This document shows, piece after piece, positions 1 to 6,616 of a stretch of 7,908 nucleotides of DNA. This DNA is from an uncultured Veillonella sp. GTDB taxonomy: Bacteria; Bacillota; Negativicutes; Veillonellales; Veillonellaceae. The DNA is taken from the NCBI RefSeq assembly GCF_905209685.1, contig NZ_CAJLUB010000090.1, positions 1 to 7,908 of the forward strand, written 5' to 3'. The notes below the pieces were generated by a model. It was not told the DNA's origin, did no database searches, and worked only from the letters and a program-made list of their open reading frames with translations. Both the position numbers and the translations under genes were made by a program. Position 1 is the stretch's first letter, and each line of letters begins with the position of its first letter.

Positions 1-1338
1 TGCTTTTACGAGCTTTTCTTTTGTTATTGACCTGTTAAGTATTGCACTTCCTGCTACTCGCCAATAACCTAGTCTTGTATTTCCCCACATATATGCGTAC
101 TCCTCTGGTATTCCTAACTTCTTTAAGTTTGTAACTCTAGTTGTAGATTTCTTCCATTGTTTCCATATATATTGACGAAATCTCCTTTGCAGCCATTCAT
201 TCCATTCCTGCATTTTGCGTTTTATACTTGCTATGCAGTAATAGTTCAGCCAACCGCTTATATATACTTTTACCTTGTTCATCACTACACGTACATTTCT
301 TCCTTGGCTTCTAGCTGTCAGCTCTTTTAGTTTTGCTTTGGCTTTCTTCAAGGGTTGTTTGTGTACTCTTATCATTACACCCGTTTGGTTCTTACCTAGC
401 GTAAATCCTAAGAACTTGAACTTTTGTGAGTATACGCTTACTGCTTTGCTCTTTTCCATGTTCAACTTTAGTTTAAGCTTATCTTCAAGATATTTTCTGC
501 TGGATTCCAGTAATCTTTCCGCTGCTCTTTTGCTTTTTGCTTCGACAATAATGTCATCTGCATACCTTACTATATTTACTCCTCGTCTTGACATTTCTTG
601 GTCAAACTCATTCAGGTAAATATTTGCCAGTAGTGGCGACAATGGTCCGCCTTGTGGCGAGCCTTCTTCTGTCTTTACTATTACTCCGTTGTCCATGACT
701 CCGCTTTTGAGAAATTTCTTGATTAGTTCTATCAGCCTCTTATCTTTTATTCTCCTGCGAAGTATGTTAAGCAGTAAGTCATGGTTCAGCGTATCGAAAT
801 ACTTGGATAAATCTACTTCTACTACGTATCGGTAGCCCTTTTCCGCATATTCTTTCACGCTTTCCATTGCCTGTTGTGCACTTCTTCCTACTCGGTAGCC
901 GTAGCTTCCTTTGTAGAAAGTTTCTTCATACATTGGTTGCAGTACCTGTGCTATTGCCTGCTGTACCATTCTATCTATAACAGTTGGTATGCCAAGCTTT
1001 CGCACTTCTCCGTCTGCTTTGGGAATTTCCTTGCGTCTTACTGGGTTTGGTTTATATCTTCCGAACCATATGTCAGATACAAGTTCTCGACCATGTTCAG
1101 TGCACCAAGGTTCCAGTTCATCGACAGTCATTCCGTCGATTCCCGCGGCTCCCTTGTTGCCTTTGACTCTTTTCATTGCTTCGAGTAAATTTCTGCCCCG
1201 AAGAATTTCTCGCAGTAAATCCTGCGTTGCATTGTCTCTTTCTCTGTTGTCCCGAGTTCCAACACTCGGCACTCCTGCATACCCTTCACGTTCCACGCTA
1301 TCCCTTTGCAGGCAGTCCTTTCGGTATTCTGCTTTCAT
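1..1338 (-). CDS. ltrA: Group II intron reverse transcriptase/maturase (C-terminus cut by window edge)
   Basis: The multifunctional intron-encoded protein helps the intron RNA fold and splice, then reverse-transcribes it during insertion into DNA. The frame is open for 446 codons from ATG 1338 to position 1 without a stop. The start has AAGGAG at 1353-1348, 9 nt upstream. RT fingers begin around residue 40 (KRVKGNKGAAGIDGM, 56-70). Palm motifs follow: VDLSKYFD with catalytic Asp176, the SPQGGPLSPLLANI block (227-240) and YADD at 259-262 with catalytic Asp261 and Asp262. The maturase (X/thumb) domain includes SGWLNYY (361-367). The tail around WGNTRLGYWRVAG (418-430) is typical just before the end of compact class C proteins, so perhaps only 15-30 residues are missing. 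Catalytic residues are intact and there is no frameshift, so the enzyme is probably active. The usual FRPGR motif reads YRVGR (148-152). Confidence 0.95.
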   Translation of the reverse strand, partial: MKAEYRKDCLQRDSVEREGYAGVPSVGTRDNRERDNATQDLLREILRGRNLLEAMKRVKGNKGAAGIDGMTVDELEPWCTEHGRELVSDIWFGRYKPNPVRRKEIPKADGEVRKLGIPTVIDRMVQQAIAQVLQPMYEETFYKGSYGYRVGRSAQQAMESVKEYAEKGYRYVVEVDLSKYFDTLNHDLLLNILRRRIKDKRLIELIKKFLKSGVMDNGVIVKTEEGSPQGGPLSPLLANIYLNEFDQEMSRRGVNIVRYADDIIVEAKSKRAAERLLESSRKYLEDKLKLKLNMEKSKAVSVYSQKFKFLGFTLGKNQTGVMIRVHKQPLKKAKAKLKELTARSQGRNVRVVMNKVKVYISGWLNYYCIASIKRKMQEWNEWLQRRFRQYIWKQWKKSTTRVTNLKKLGIPEEYAYMWGNTRLGYWRVAGSAILNRSITKEKLVKA

Positions 1339-1773
1339 TGTGTTGGACTCCTTTCTCCAGTTACTCAAGACTGGTATTTGTTCAGTCCTTCCCGTAAAAA
1401 AACGGTACTATGACCTCTGCTGACTTCTCACAGCAAGCTTTACTCCGTATTTCGGATTTCCTACTTTACGTCTGTGAGACCTCCCCAGGTAAGAACGATA
1501 ACTTTCATTCCATGTAGCCGCCTTATTTACTGTATAGAGTTCGGGTAGCATTGGACTTCATCTTGTGTCGCAGACTTATCCACTCTAATTCAGCCTTTTA
1601 TAAGGTTTCTGTTCGTCGGCTCAGAACTTTGCCCGCTGTCGATTTTCCGCAACAGCATCCGGCTTCCTTCAGATTCCACCTCACGATGGACACCCTTGCC
1701 TTCGGCTAACGCTTCCTGCTACCGAGCGCGTAGTGGACTTTCACCACCTAGTTATCGCCCATGCTGGGCGCAC
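1339..1773 (-). ncRNA. Group II intron 5' ribozyme RNA (domain I to start of domain IV)
   Basis: This 435-nt stretch between the intron 5' end and the maturase start contains no gene; it is the structured 5' part of the ribozyme. It begins with GTGCG and shows blocks familiar from bacterial group II introns, such as GTGGTGAAAGTCCAC (a short stem capped by GAAA) and, further on, GGGAAGGACTGAAC shortly before the ORF. Candidate EBS1 lies at 1613-1606. Open frames on the plus strand across this region have no ribosome binding site and are by-products of the structured RNA. Individual domain borders were not modelled. Confidence 0.85.
1606..1613 (-). other. Candidate EBS1 of the group II intron
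   Basis: In intron orientation the octamer AACAGAAA (intron nucleotides 161-168) can pair with the last eight nucleotides of the 5' exon, TTTTTGTT (1781-1774): seven Watson-Crick pairs and one G·U. It lies in a loop closed by AGCC and GGCT, as expected of the exon-binding site in domain I. Both pairing and loop position are read from the sequence; function as EBS1 is inferred. Confidence 0.6.
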
Positions 1774-1808
1774 AACAAAAATGGCTGGAGCAATATGCCC
1801 CAGCCATT
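1774..1808 (-). terminator. Rho-independent terminator of the hydrolase-symporter operon; intron target site
   Basis: Read on the minus strand, 1808-1796 pairs with 1792-1780: 13 bp including one G·U, with a three-base loop (1795-1793), followed by TTTTTGTT ending at 1774. It lies 95 nt beyond the stop of the 30-codon gene and closes the minus-strand operon. The intron begins at the next base, so the T-tract doubles as the intron's IBS1. Because the hairpin and T-run precede the insertion point, termination should still work. Confidence 0.88.
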
Positions 1809-1903
1809 AACCCATACTAGCATAAACTAGATTGACCAGAAAAAATATATTAATGCCTTTTCTATTTTGAGATTTCTTCTCTATACGATAAAGAATCCTT
1901 TGG

Positions 1904-1996
1904 TTAGTACCATTTTTTCAATAGGATGTAAGAAATTACTACAGTGAGAACAGAAAGGGCTGCCCACACAGTTAACATTGAACTATGCCACAACAT
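1904..1996 (-). CDS. 30-residue single-helix membrane microprotein, putative symporter accessory subunit
   Basis: A complete 31-codon frame (ATG 1996 to TAA 1904) starts 15 nt after the symporter stop. Its Shine-Dalgarno GAGGAGGG (2011-2004) is as strong as those of the large genes, with 8 nt between AGGAGG and the ATG. The peptide begins MLWHSSM, has an uninterrupted hydrophobic stretch from about residue 7 to 26 (leucine, valine, isoleucine, alanine and one tryptophan at 11) and ends in KKWY. By the positive-inside rule the C-terminal lysines suggest N-out, C-in. Very short one-helix proteins are known next to bacterial sodium symporters, for example MetS beside the NSS transporter MetP and small proteins annotated as symporter accessory proteins beside SSS carriers. 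Position, signal and topology fit that role here, but it is inferred and no family was confirmed. Confidence 0.72.
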   Translation of the reverse strand: MLWHSSMLTVWAALSVLTVVISYILLKKWY

Positions 1997-2003
1997 TTTG
2001 ATA

Positions 2004-2011
2004 CCCTCCTC
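2004..2011 (-). promoter_or_regulatory. Ribosome binding site of the 30-codon gene, abutting the symporter stop codon
   Basis: GAGGAGGG directly follows the TAA stop of the symporter gene (2014-2012), with 7 nt to the next ATG. A near-consensus site placed exactly here is the main evidence that the small frame is translated, and it suggests coupled translation with the symporter. Confidence 0.75.
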
Positions 2012-3502
2012 TTATTTCTTAGCTAATTTAGCATCACGAATCGCTTGAGCTTTTTTAGTATCTTCTTTCCACATACTTGCCAAAACATACATTACAATAA
2101 AGCTAACTATAACACCCCAAGCACCAGCTGCCATTACAGAACGCTCAATATGGGCAATCAAATACAGATAGAAATATACACCTTCACCTACGATAGCACC
2201 AATAATAGCGGCCTTAGCATTTGCCAGTTTAGGCATAAACAGAGAAAAAATCAAAGGTGCCAGAGTAGCCGCGGATACGCCCGAAATACCAATCCAAACC
2301 ATAACACCCATAAATGGAGGTGGATTAAATACCAGATAAAGAGAAAACGCTCCAATTAACGCTGGTAAAACCTTTGTCATGCGATAAGCTAATTTCTCAG
2401 CTTCATCTTGCTCCATAGGAATAATTCTATGCTTAACAAGAGTCTGCAAAAATAAATCATTACTAATACAAGTAGTAATAACAAGAATCAGACCGCACGC
2501 AGTAGACATCAATGCTGCCACAATCGCTACTGACAATATCGTACTAATAATCGGATGGAACAACTTTACATATTCTATAACAGCCATATCTGCTACTTTC
2601 AGGTTAGGATCAATAGCTCTCATATATAACCCGCCAAACATTACTAAGAGGCAGCAGAAAGATGCTACTATCCATGTCCAAATCATCTTGGACATATCCT
2701 TAGGATTCTTCAGTGCCATAATTTTGTTAAGCAACTGTGGTTGTCCGGCAAAAGCAAATTCAATAAACATAACACCAAATACTGCTGCATAGCTGTACAT
2801 ATGAAGAGAGTCAGGATTAAGCACTGTTACAAAGTTAGGATTTTGAGCAGCCAAAAGATCAGAAACTTCTGTTAACCCTCCTTTAAACATCATTATACCG
2901 GATATGAATACGAATACGCCTGCGAAAATCATGAGGCACATTTGACCGATACTAGTATAGATATCAGCAAACAGGCCACCAACAGTTACATACAAAACAG
3001 TAATAACGGTTACGCCAATAATAGCAGTAGTATAGTCAAGACCTTGAATCATACCAGACAACAAACTGCCACCTGCTGAAAATTGACCGGCAATGTAAAA
3101 AATTTGAATGATAAATACTATGGAACACAAACCACGTAACACATCGCTATCATAGCGTTTTGCCAACCAGTCGGCCATTGATATAGATTTAAGCTCTATA
3201 TTAGTATTACGTACGCCCTTAGCTAACAGAATAAATCCCAAGGTTGATGCCATAAAAATAGCAAGAAAAATCCACAGGCCGGTAGCTCCCCAAGCATAAC
3301 AGAAGCCAACATACCCCATAAACGTTGCTGCAGAGAAGAAGGATGCTGCAAAAGCAAGTCCTAAAGGAATTGGTCCCATAGATTCGCCGGCTACAGCAAA
3401 ATCACTTAAACCCTTGATTTTTTTTGCTCCTAAGAAACCAACGTATACTACAAATAAAACATATAGTGCCAGTCCGCATATCATCCAGGTATTTAATGAC
3501 AT
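2012..3502 (-). CDS. Sodium:solute symporter (SSS family, PutP/PanF-like)
   Basis: This inner-membrane secondary transporter of 496 residues imports a small organic solute with sodium. The usual SSS length is 480-550, so it is full length. Hydrophobic segments cover the protein from about residue 7 to 476, consistent with the 13-helix LeuT fold, and a charged tail (KEDTKKAQAIRDAKLAKK) follows. Family marks include GLAFAASFFSAATFMGYVG (48-66, core helix 1), GGLFADIYTSIGQ (175-187) and GQPQLLNKIMALKN (253-266). In ALMST (330-334), Ala330, Ser333 and Thr334 correspond to PutP Ala337, Ser340 and Thr341 of the Na2 sodium site, so sodium coupling is likely. The position of PutP Asp55 appears to be Phe here, as in many non-proline members. 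AGGAGG at 3517-3512 lies 9 nt before the ATG. It is 33 nt downstream of the hydrolase gene and 15 nt upstream of the microprotein gene, so one operon. The substrate is unknown; an amide, carbamoyl or carboxylate compound is a guess from the neighbour. Confidence 0.93.
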   Translation of the reverse strand: MSLNTWMICGLALYVLFVVYVGFLGAKKIKGLSDFAVAGESMGPIPLGLAFAASFFSAATFMGYVGFCYAWGATGLWIFLAIFMASTLGFILLAKGVRNTNIELKSISMADWLAKRYDSDVLRGLCSIVFIIQIFYIAGQFSAGGSLLSGMIQGLDYTTAIIGVTVITVLYVTVGGLFADIYTSIGQMCLMIFAGVFVFISGIMMFKGGLTEVSDLLAAQNPNFVTVLNPDSLHMYSYAAVFGVMFIEFAFAGQPQLLNKIMALKNPKDMSKMIWTWIVASFCCLLVMFGGLYMRAIDPNLKVADMAVIEYVKLFHPIISTILSVAIVAALMSTACGLILVITTCISNDLFLQTLVKHRIIPMEQDEAEKLAYRMTKVLPALIGAFSLYLVFNPPPFMGVMVWIGISGVSAATLAPLIFSLFMPKLANAKAAIIGAIVGEGVYFYLYLIAHIERSVMAAGAWGVIVSFIVMYVLASMWKEDTKKAQAIRDAKLAKK

Positions 3503-3535
3503 AATTACAGACCTCCTCTCTTAAATATAATCAAA

Positions 3536-4348
3536 TTATACTTTTTCCCACTCAGATTTAACTAAAGCTTTGTTTAAATCACGCAGATATGGAACCGTCC
3601 TACGAGCTTCAGTACACTTATCAACGTCTATTTCCGCAACAAGTACCGCATCGCTATCTCTATCAGCTTCACACAGAACTTCGCCATTTGGAGCTATAAT
3701 ACGAGAATGACCACCTAAGAAAACTGTATTATCATCGACGCCTGCACGGTTAACAGCGACTACATAAATACCATTCTCTAATGCTCGAGCTTTAGATTGG
3801 ATGTCCCATACATAATAACGTGCTCTACCAAAAGCAGACGGATAAGCAATAACATTAACACCTTTAAGTACCATCAAACGAGATAATTCTGGGAAGCCAA
3901 TTTCATAACAAATTTGGTGCCCAATCTTCAAATCACCATATTCTACAGGAGCAGGAACTTCGCATCCATTTTGGAACCGTAGCTCCTCATTATCCCAAAG
4001 ATGAACCTTGTCATATTTACCCATCAGACCATTTTCATTTACTGTCAAAGCGGTATCTGTAACAATACCTTTGTTTTTGGTAGTAGCTATAATGCAACCA
4101 GTAACAAGAATTTGGTATTTTTTAGCTTGTTCAATCATCCATTTAGTAGTACGACCAGAAGGAATATCTTCAGCTAATTCCACATCTTGTTTTGGAATCC
4201 AGTAGCCCGTATTAAAAAGTTCTGGAAATACCACCCATTTAGCACCTTGATCTACTGCTTCCTTCAGCAATTTTTCTGCTCTAGCGAGATTAGCATCAAC
4301 ATTTGCCAACTCACAATTCATTTGGATAGCTGCAACCTTAATTTTCAT
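3536..4348 (-). CDS. Nitrilase-superfamily carbon-nitrogen hydrolase
   Basis: This 270-residue cytoplasmic enzyme should hydrolyse a non-peptide C-N bond (amide, N-carbamoyl or nitrile), releasing ammonia or a related product. The Glu-Lys-Cys triad is complete: Glu43 in VVFPELFNTGY, Lys114 in KYDKVHLWD and nucleophile Cys147 in GHQICYEIGFPEL. The N-terminal MKIKVAAIQMNC and the later IAYPSAFG (about 175-182) and LGGHSRIIAPNGEVL stretches are typical of the alpha-beta-beta-alpha fold. Length equals the single-domain norm, with no fused NAD synthetase or acyltransferase domain. The start chosen is ATG 4348, with GGAGGAGG 7-8 nt upstream and the family's conserved N-terminus; an in-frame ATG at 4459 would add 37 unrelated residues and lies upstream of the predicted transcription start. 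It is the first gene of the operon and probably acts on what the next gene imports. Candidate activities include omega-amidase, N-carbamoylputrescine or N-carbamoyl amino acid amidase, and aliphatic amidase; sequence alone does not choose between them. Confidence 0.93.
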   Translation of the reverse strand: MKIKVAAIQMNCELANVDANLARAEKLLKEAVDQGAKWVVFPELFNTGYWIPKQDVELAEDIPSGRTTKWMIEQAKKYQILVTGCIIATTKNKGIVTDTALTVNENGLMGKYDKVHLWDNEELRFQNGCEVPAPVEYGDLKIGHQICYEIGFPELSRLMVLKGVNVIAYPSAFGRARYYVWDIQSKARALENGIYVVAVNRAGVDDNTVFLGGHSRIIAPNGEVLCEADRDSDAVLVAEIDVDKCTEARRTVPYLRDLNKALVKSEWEKV

Positions 4349-4353
4349 AAAAA

Positions 4354-4365
4354 ATCCTCCTCCTT
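4354..4365 (-). promoter_or_regulatory. Ribosome binding site that fixes the hydrolase start
   Basis: The minus strand reads AAGGAGGAGGAT just before a T-run and ATG 4348. This gives ideal spacing for the chosen start; the longer in-frame start at 4459 has nothing comparable. Confidence 0.85.
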
Positions 4366-4445
4366 TACACTCGTAAATATATATCGTTTTTCGACCTTTT
4401 TGTTCGTAAAAACCTGTGATAAATTCAGTTATATTACTTATTTGT

Positions 4446-4454
4446 ATTATAGCA
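4446..4454 (-). promoter_or_regulatory. Extended -10 promoter of the hydrolase-symporter operon
   Basis: On the minus strand the sequence reads TGCTATAAT, a perfect extended -10 (TGn plus TATAAT). No good -35 hexamer is found 16-18 bp upstream, which extended -10 promoters tolerate but which also suits activator dependence. Transcription should begin near 4439, giving a leader of about 90 nt before ATG 4348. Confidence 0.65.
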
Positions 4455-4577
4455 TACAAAAATAACTGTATTTCATTTTAGAAGTAAGTTGCGGAAAATC
4501 CTGCCTAAGATACTGTAGGATAGTCATGGATTCATGTAACATATTTTTTCTATCTGACATTCAACAAGACAACAAAT

Positions 4578-4590
4578 ATATCTCTAACAT
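4578..4590 (-). repeat. Inverted copy of the palindrome's right arm
   Basis: The minus strand reads ATGTTAGAGATAT, identical over 13 bp to plus-strand 4832-4844, which covers the right arm of the palindrome plus four following bases. It lies about 130 bp upstream of the hydrolase-operon -10. The two copies are therefore oriented toward their respective promoters. Low complexity makes chance possible. Confidence 0.3.
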
Positions 4591-4819
4591 ATTTTATAAA
4601 AATGAATTTTTTTCATTGTTGCTGTAAGTTAAAGGTTTAGAGTGAATCAAATGTATATTTTATAAACATTATATTTTTAAATATTGATACACAAATCATC
4701 ACTTATAGAATTCCCTTGTTAGCAGCAACATTAGAATTTTATCATCATAGTCTTTTTGCCAAATATGCATTTAAATCTCTATTTTTTTATAATCTTATCC
4801 CAGAAAGTTACATTATAAT

Positions 4820-4841
4820 TCTCTCACATGCATGTTAGAGA
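4820..4841. repeat. 22-bp near-perfect palindrome, candidate operator
   Basis: Positions 4821-4830 (CTCTCACATG) and 4831-4840 (CATGTTAGAG) are inverted copies with one mismatched pair (4825/4836); the flanking T/A at 4820/4841 extends the symmetry to 10 of 11 pairs around a perfect ACATGCATGT core. The centre is about 60 bp upstream of the sensor-kinase -10 element. It has no T-tract directly after it and lies upstream of the promoter, so a protein-binding site is more likely than a terminator. Confidence 0.45.
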
Positions 4842-4887
4842 TATTTTCCCGTATCTTGTTTTTTTTATTATTAATGAGAGATTTTTG

Positions 4888-4896
4888 TGTTAGAAT
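4888..4896 (+). promoter_or_regulatory. Extended -10 promoter of the sensor kinase-regulator pair
   Basis: TGTTAGAAT fits an extended -10 with one mismatch in the hexamer (TAGAAT). A weak -35 candidate TTATTA lies 17 bp upstream at 4868-4873. Transcription would start near 4903, leaving a leader of about 40 nt. Confidence 0.45.
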
Positions 4897-4942
4897 AATA
4901 ATATAGATTGTTGTTTATCTAACTACATTTAAGGAGTTTTCT

Positions 4943-6616
4943 ATGCTTTGGTATAATGTTATAATTAATCTATGTGCAAGGCTATTCTTTGCTACTATCC
5001 TATTTTCTCTCCTTTGCCGTACATCAGTAATCAGGAACACAATCAACACCCTTGTAAAAAACAATCTAAGTAAACTAAAATTCATTGCAATCTTTGTAGC
5101 ATTTTCCCTTGTAGATGCTTTTTTCGGAGCTCAACTAGTTACTCGCTGCATTAATAATCAGCTTGCCTTTGTTATGGTCTCAGGACTTATCGGCGGGCCA
5201 ATCGTAGGTACAGCTACAGGTCTTATCAGCTCTATCCTTGCTTTTTTTCTTGTACCTTATGCTCCGTTTTCATATCACTATATATTGGTAATTTTAATCG
5301 GTCTTATTGCAGGCTTTTTTGCTACCTGGCTTCAGAAGCAACATGCCATTTATGCTGATGCCTCTATATTAGGTTTAATGTTCACTTTTTTCTACCTTGT
5401 CATTAATATATCATTAAACACTACTACGTTGCCTAACAGTTATACTGTTGAAGATATCTTATTTCCTACTCTCTTTAGTTATTCTATAGGTGCTGGCGCA
5501 TTTATGGGTATATTAGAAGATTTTTATAATCAACAAGAAAAAATAGAAGGAATCAGTGCCAAAACAGCGTTAAAAATCACTAATAATTCTATCTCTATTT
5601 TACAAGACGGCTTAAATACTACCAGTGCTTCAGAAACTGCTGATATTATTCTTCAGGAAGCAGAAACATTTGATTTTGTAGCTATTACATCGTTAGATGA
5701 GATATTAGGCTTTTCCTCCTACCGCACCGAAGCCCCCTTCGTCTCTTTTTTAGTAGATGACTTTCAAAATCTTTTCAAAACTTCTTTCAAGCAAGATGCG
5801 AAGAATCTAGATGTTATTCGCTCCTATATTAATGTTCCTATTTATAATGATAAACACCATGTCGGTTACTTCTGTGTCGGCCATATTCTAGACTCCGAAA
5901 CTACTCCTTTTGAAACCACATTAGCTCATGGCCTTGGTACTATGATTACCAACCAAATCACTGTTCATAGCATTAAAGAAAAGGCTGGTCTATACGATAA
6001 GGCAGAAATTAAAGCTCTACAATCTCAAATTAATCCCCATTTTCTTTTCAATGCTTTGAGTACTATCAGTTTCTACTGTTCTCAACAACCTCAAACTGCT
6101 AAATCTCTTATCAATGATCTCGCTAGCTATTATAGGAACAATTTGACAGATGGAAATACCATGATTTCTATTCTAAACGAACTTCAGCATATCAATGCTT
6201 ATATTCATTTAGAACAGGCACGCTTTGGTGACAGATTAAAAGTAGATTATGACATAAACATCGAAGAATCATTCCTAGTCCCAGCTCTCATACTACAACC
6301 TATTGTTGAAAACGCTATCCGTCATGGACTGTATCAAAAACTTGAGGGTGGACGAATTATTATTCGAATTGACAAGCAAAAAAATTCTTTCCGTATTGCC
6401 GTAATTGATGACGGGCTAGGTATGACATCAGATAGATTAAAACATATTTTTGACAACACGAAGCCTAAGAATTCAATAGGACTTACTAATGTAAACCAAC
6501 GCTTAATTACTCTTTATGGTCCAAAAAACAAACTTAAAATCTATAGTAGCATGAATAATGGTACCATAGTTATTATGAAAATTCCTTTTCAAGAGGTGAG
6601 CGAAAACAATGATTAG
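4943..6616 (+). CDS. LytS-type membrane sensor histidine kinase
   Basis: This 557-residue kinase detects a ligand through its membrane domain and phosphorylates the LytTR regulator encoded next. Residues about 5-190 form six or so hydrophobic helices of 5TMR-LYT type, with the hallmark GLIGGPIVGTATGLIS at 81-96. Residues about 205-345 look like a GAF domain. The kinase core has the phosphoacceptor His366 in QINPHFLFN (362-370), the N-box QPIVENAIRHG (452-462), the G1 box DDGLGM (489-494) and SIGLTNVNQRL (511-521), where the first glycine of the usual GxGL is Ser511. AAGGAG lies 6 nt before the ATG. The last 8 nt overlap the regulator gene, so the two are translationally linked. Residues reported for pyruvate binding in E. 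coli BtsS appear replaced, so the ligand may differ. Names such as lytS or btsS are not assigned because orthology is not shown. Confidence 0.94.
   Translation: MLWYNVIINLCARLFFATILFSLLCRTSVIRNTINTLVKNNLSKLKFIAIFVAFSLVDAFFGAQLVTRCINNQLAFVMVSGLIGGPIVGTATGLISSILAFFLVPYAPFSYHYILVILIGLIAGFFATWLQKQHAIYADASILGLMFTFFYLVINISLNTTTLPNSYTVEDILFPTLFSYSIGAGAFMGILEDFYNQQEKIEGISAKTALKITNNSISILQDGLNTTSASETADIILQEAETFDFVAITSLDEILGFSSYRTEAPFVSFLVDDFQNLFKTSFKQDAKNLDVIRSYINVPIYNDKHHVGYFCVGHILDSETTPFETTLAHGLGTMITNQITVHSIKEKAGLYDKAEIKALQSQINPHFLFNALSTISFYCSQQPQTAKSLINDLASYYRNNLTDGNTMISILNELQHINAYIHLEQARFGDRLKVDYDINIEESFLVPALILQPIVENAIRHGLYQKLEGGRIIIRIDKQKNSFRIAVIDDGLGMTSDRLKHIFDNTKPKNSIGLTNVNQRLITLYGPKNKLKIYSSMNNGTIVIMKIPFQEVSENND

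Larger units (their letters stand above)
1..1773 (-). mobile_element. Group II intron (class C type), 3' end outside window
   Basis: This is a retromobile, self-splicing intron on the minus strand. Its 5' boundary is the canonical GTGCG at 1773-1769, directly followed by a short hairpin (CGCCC / GGGCG, 1770-1756 in intron orientation). About 435 nt of structured RNA precede the intron-encoded reverse transcriptase, which sits where domain IV is expected. Two things point to class C: the protein has RT and maturase domains with no sign of a downstream endonuclease up to residue 446, and the insertion site is immediately behind a rho-independent terminator, the known target of this class. Domains V and VI and the 3' exon junction lie beyond position 1, so integrity of the ribozyme core cannot be judged. 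The class assignment is inferred from protein resemblance and target type. Confidence 0.93.
4349..4942 (+). other. Divergent AT-rich regulatory region without genes
   Basis: The 594 bp between the divergent hydrolase and sensor-kinase genes contain no convincing coding frame. Visible in it are an extended -10 promoter for each direction, a 22-bp near-palindrome at 4820-4841, a matching half-site at 4578-4590 on the opposite strand, and an 11-bp direct repeat (TAACATATTTT at 4537 and 4585). No riboswitch, tRNA or terminator was recognised. The length is generous for two promoters and suggests a regulated region. Confidence 0.7.

Noticed and set aside
275..1423. Several overlapping plus-strand open frames of 60-144 codons
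   Set aside because: They lie antisense to the intron reverse transcriptase and its ribozyme RNA, lack ribosome binding sites and show no family motifs.
2045..2359. Plus-strand frame of 104 codons inside the symporter gene
   Set aside because: Antisense shadow with a low-complexity, Asn/Thr/His-rich product and no start signal.
4349..4459. N-terminal extension of the hydrolase by 37 codons from an upstream ATG
   Set aside because: The extension lacks a ribosome binding site at its start, lies upstream of the predicted transcription start near 4439, and the ideal site precedes ATG 4348, where the family's N-terminus begins.
4187..4465. Plus-strand frame antisense to the hydrolase start and leader
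   Set aside because: No Shine-Dalgarno, overlaps the hydrolase N-terminus and its promoter, and the product has no recognisable features.
4462..4470. TACAGTTAT on the minus strand just upstream of the hydrolase -10, resembling an AgrA-like LytTR half-site
   Set aside because: Only one loose match was found and no second copy at the usual spacing of about two helix turns, so it was not called as an operator.
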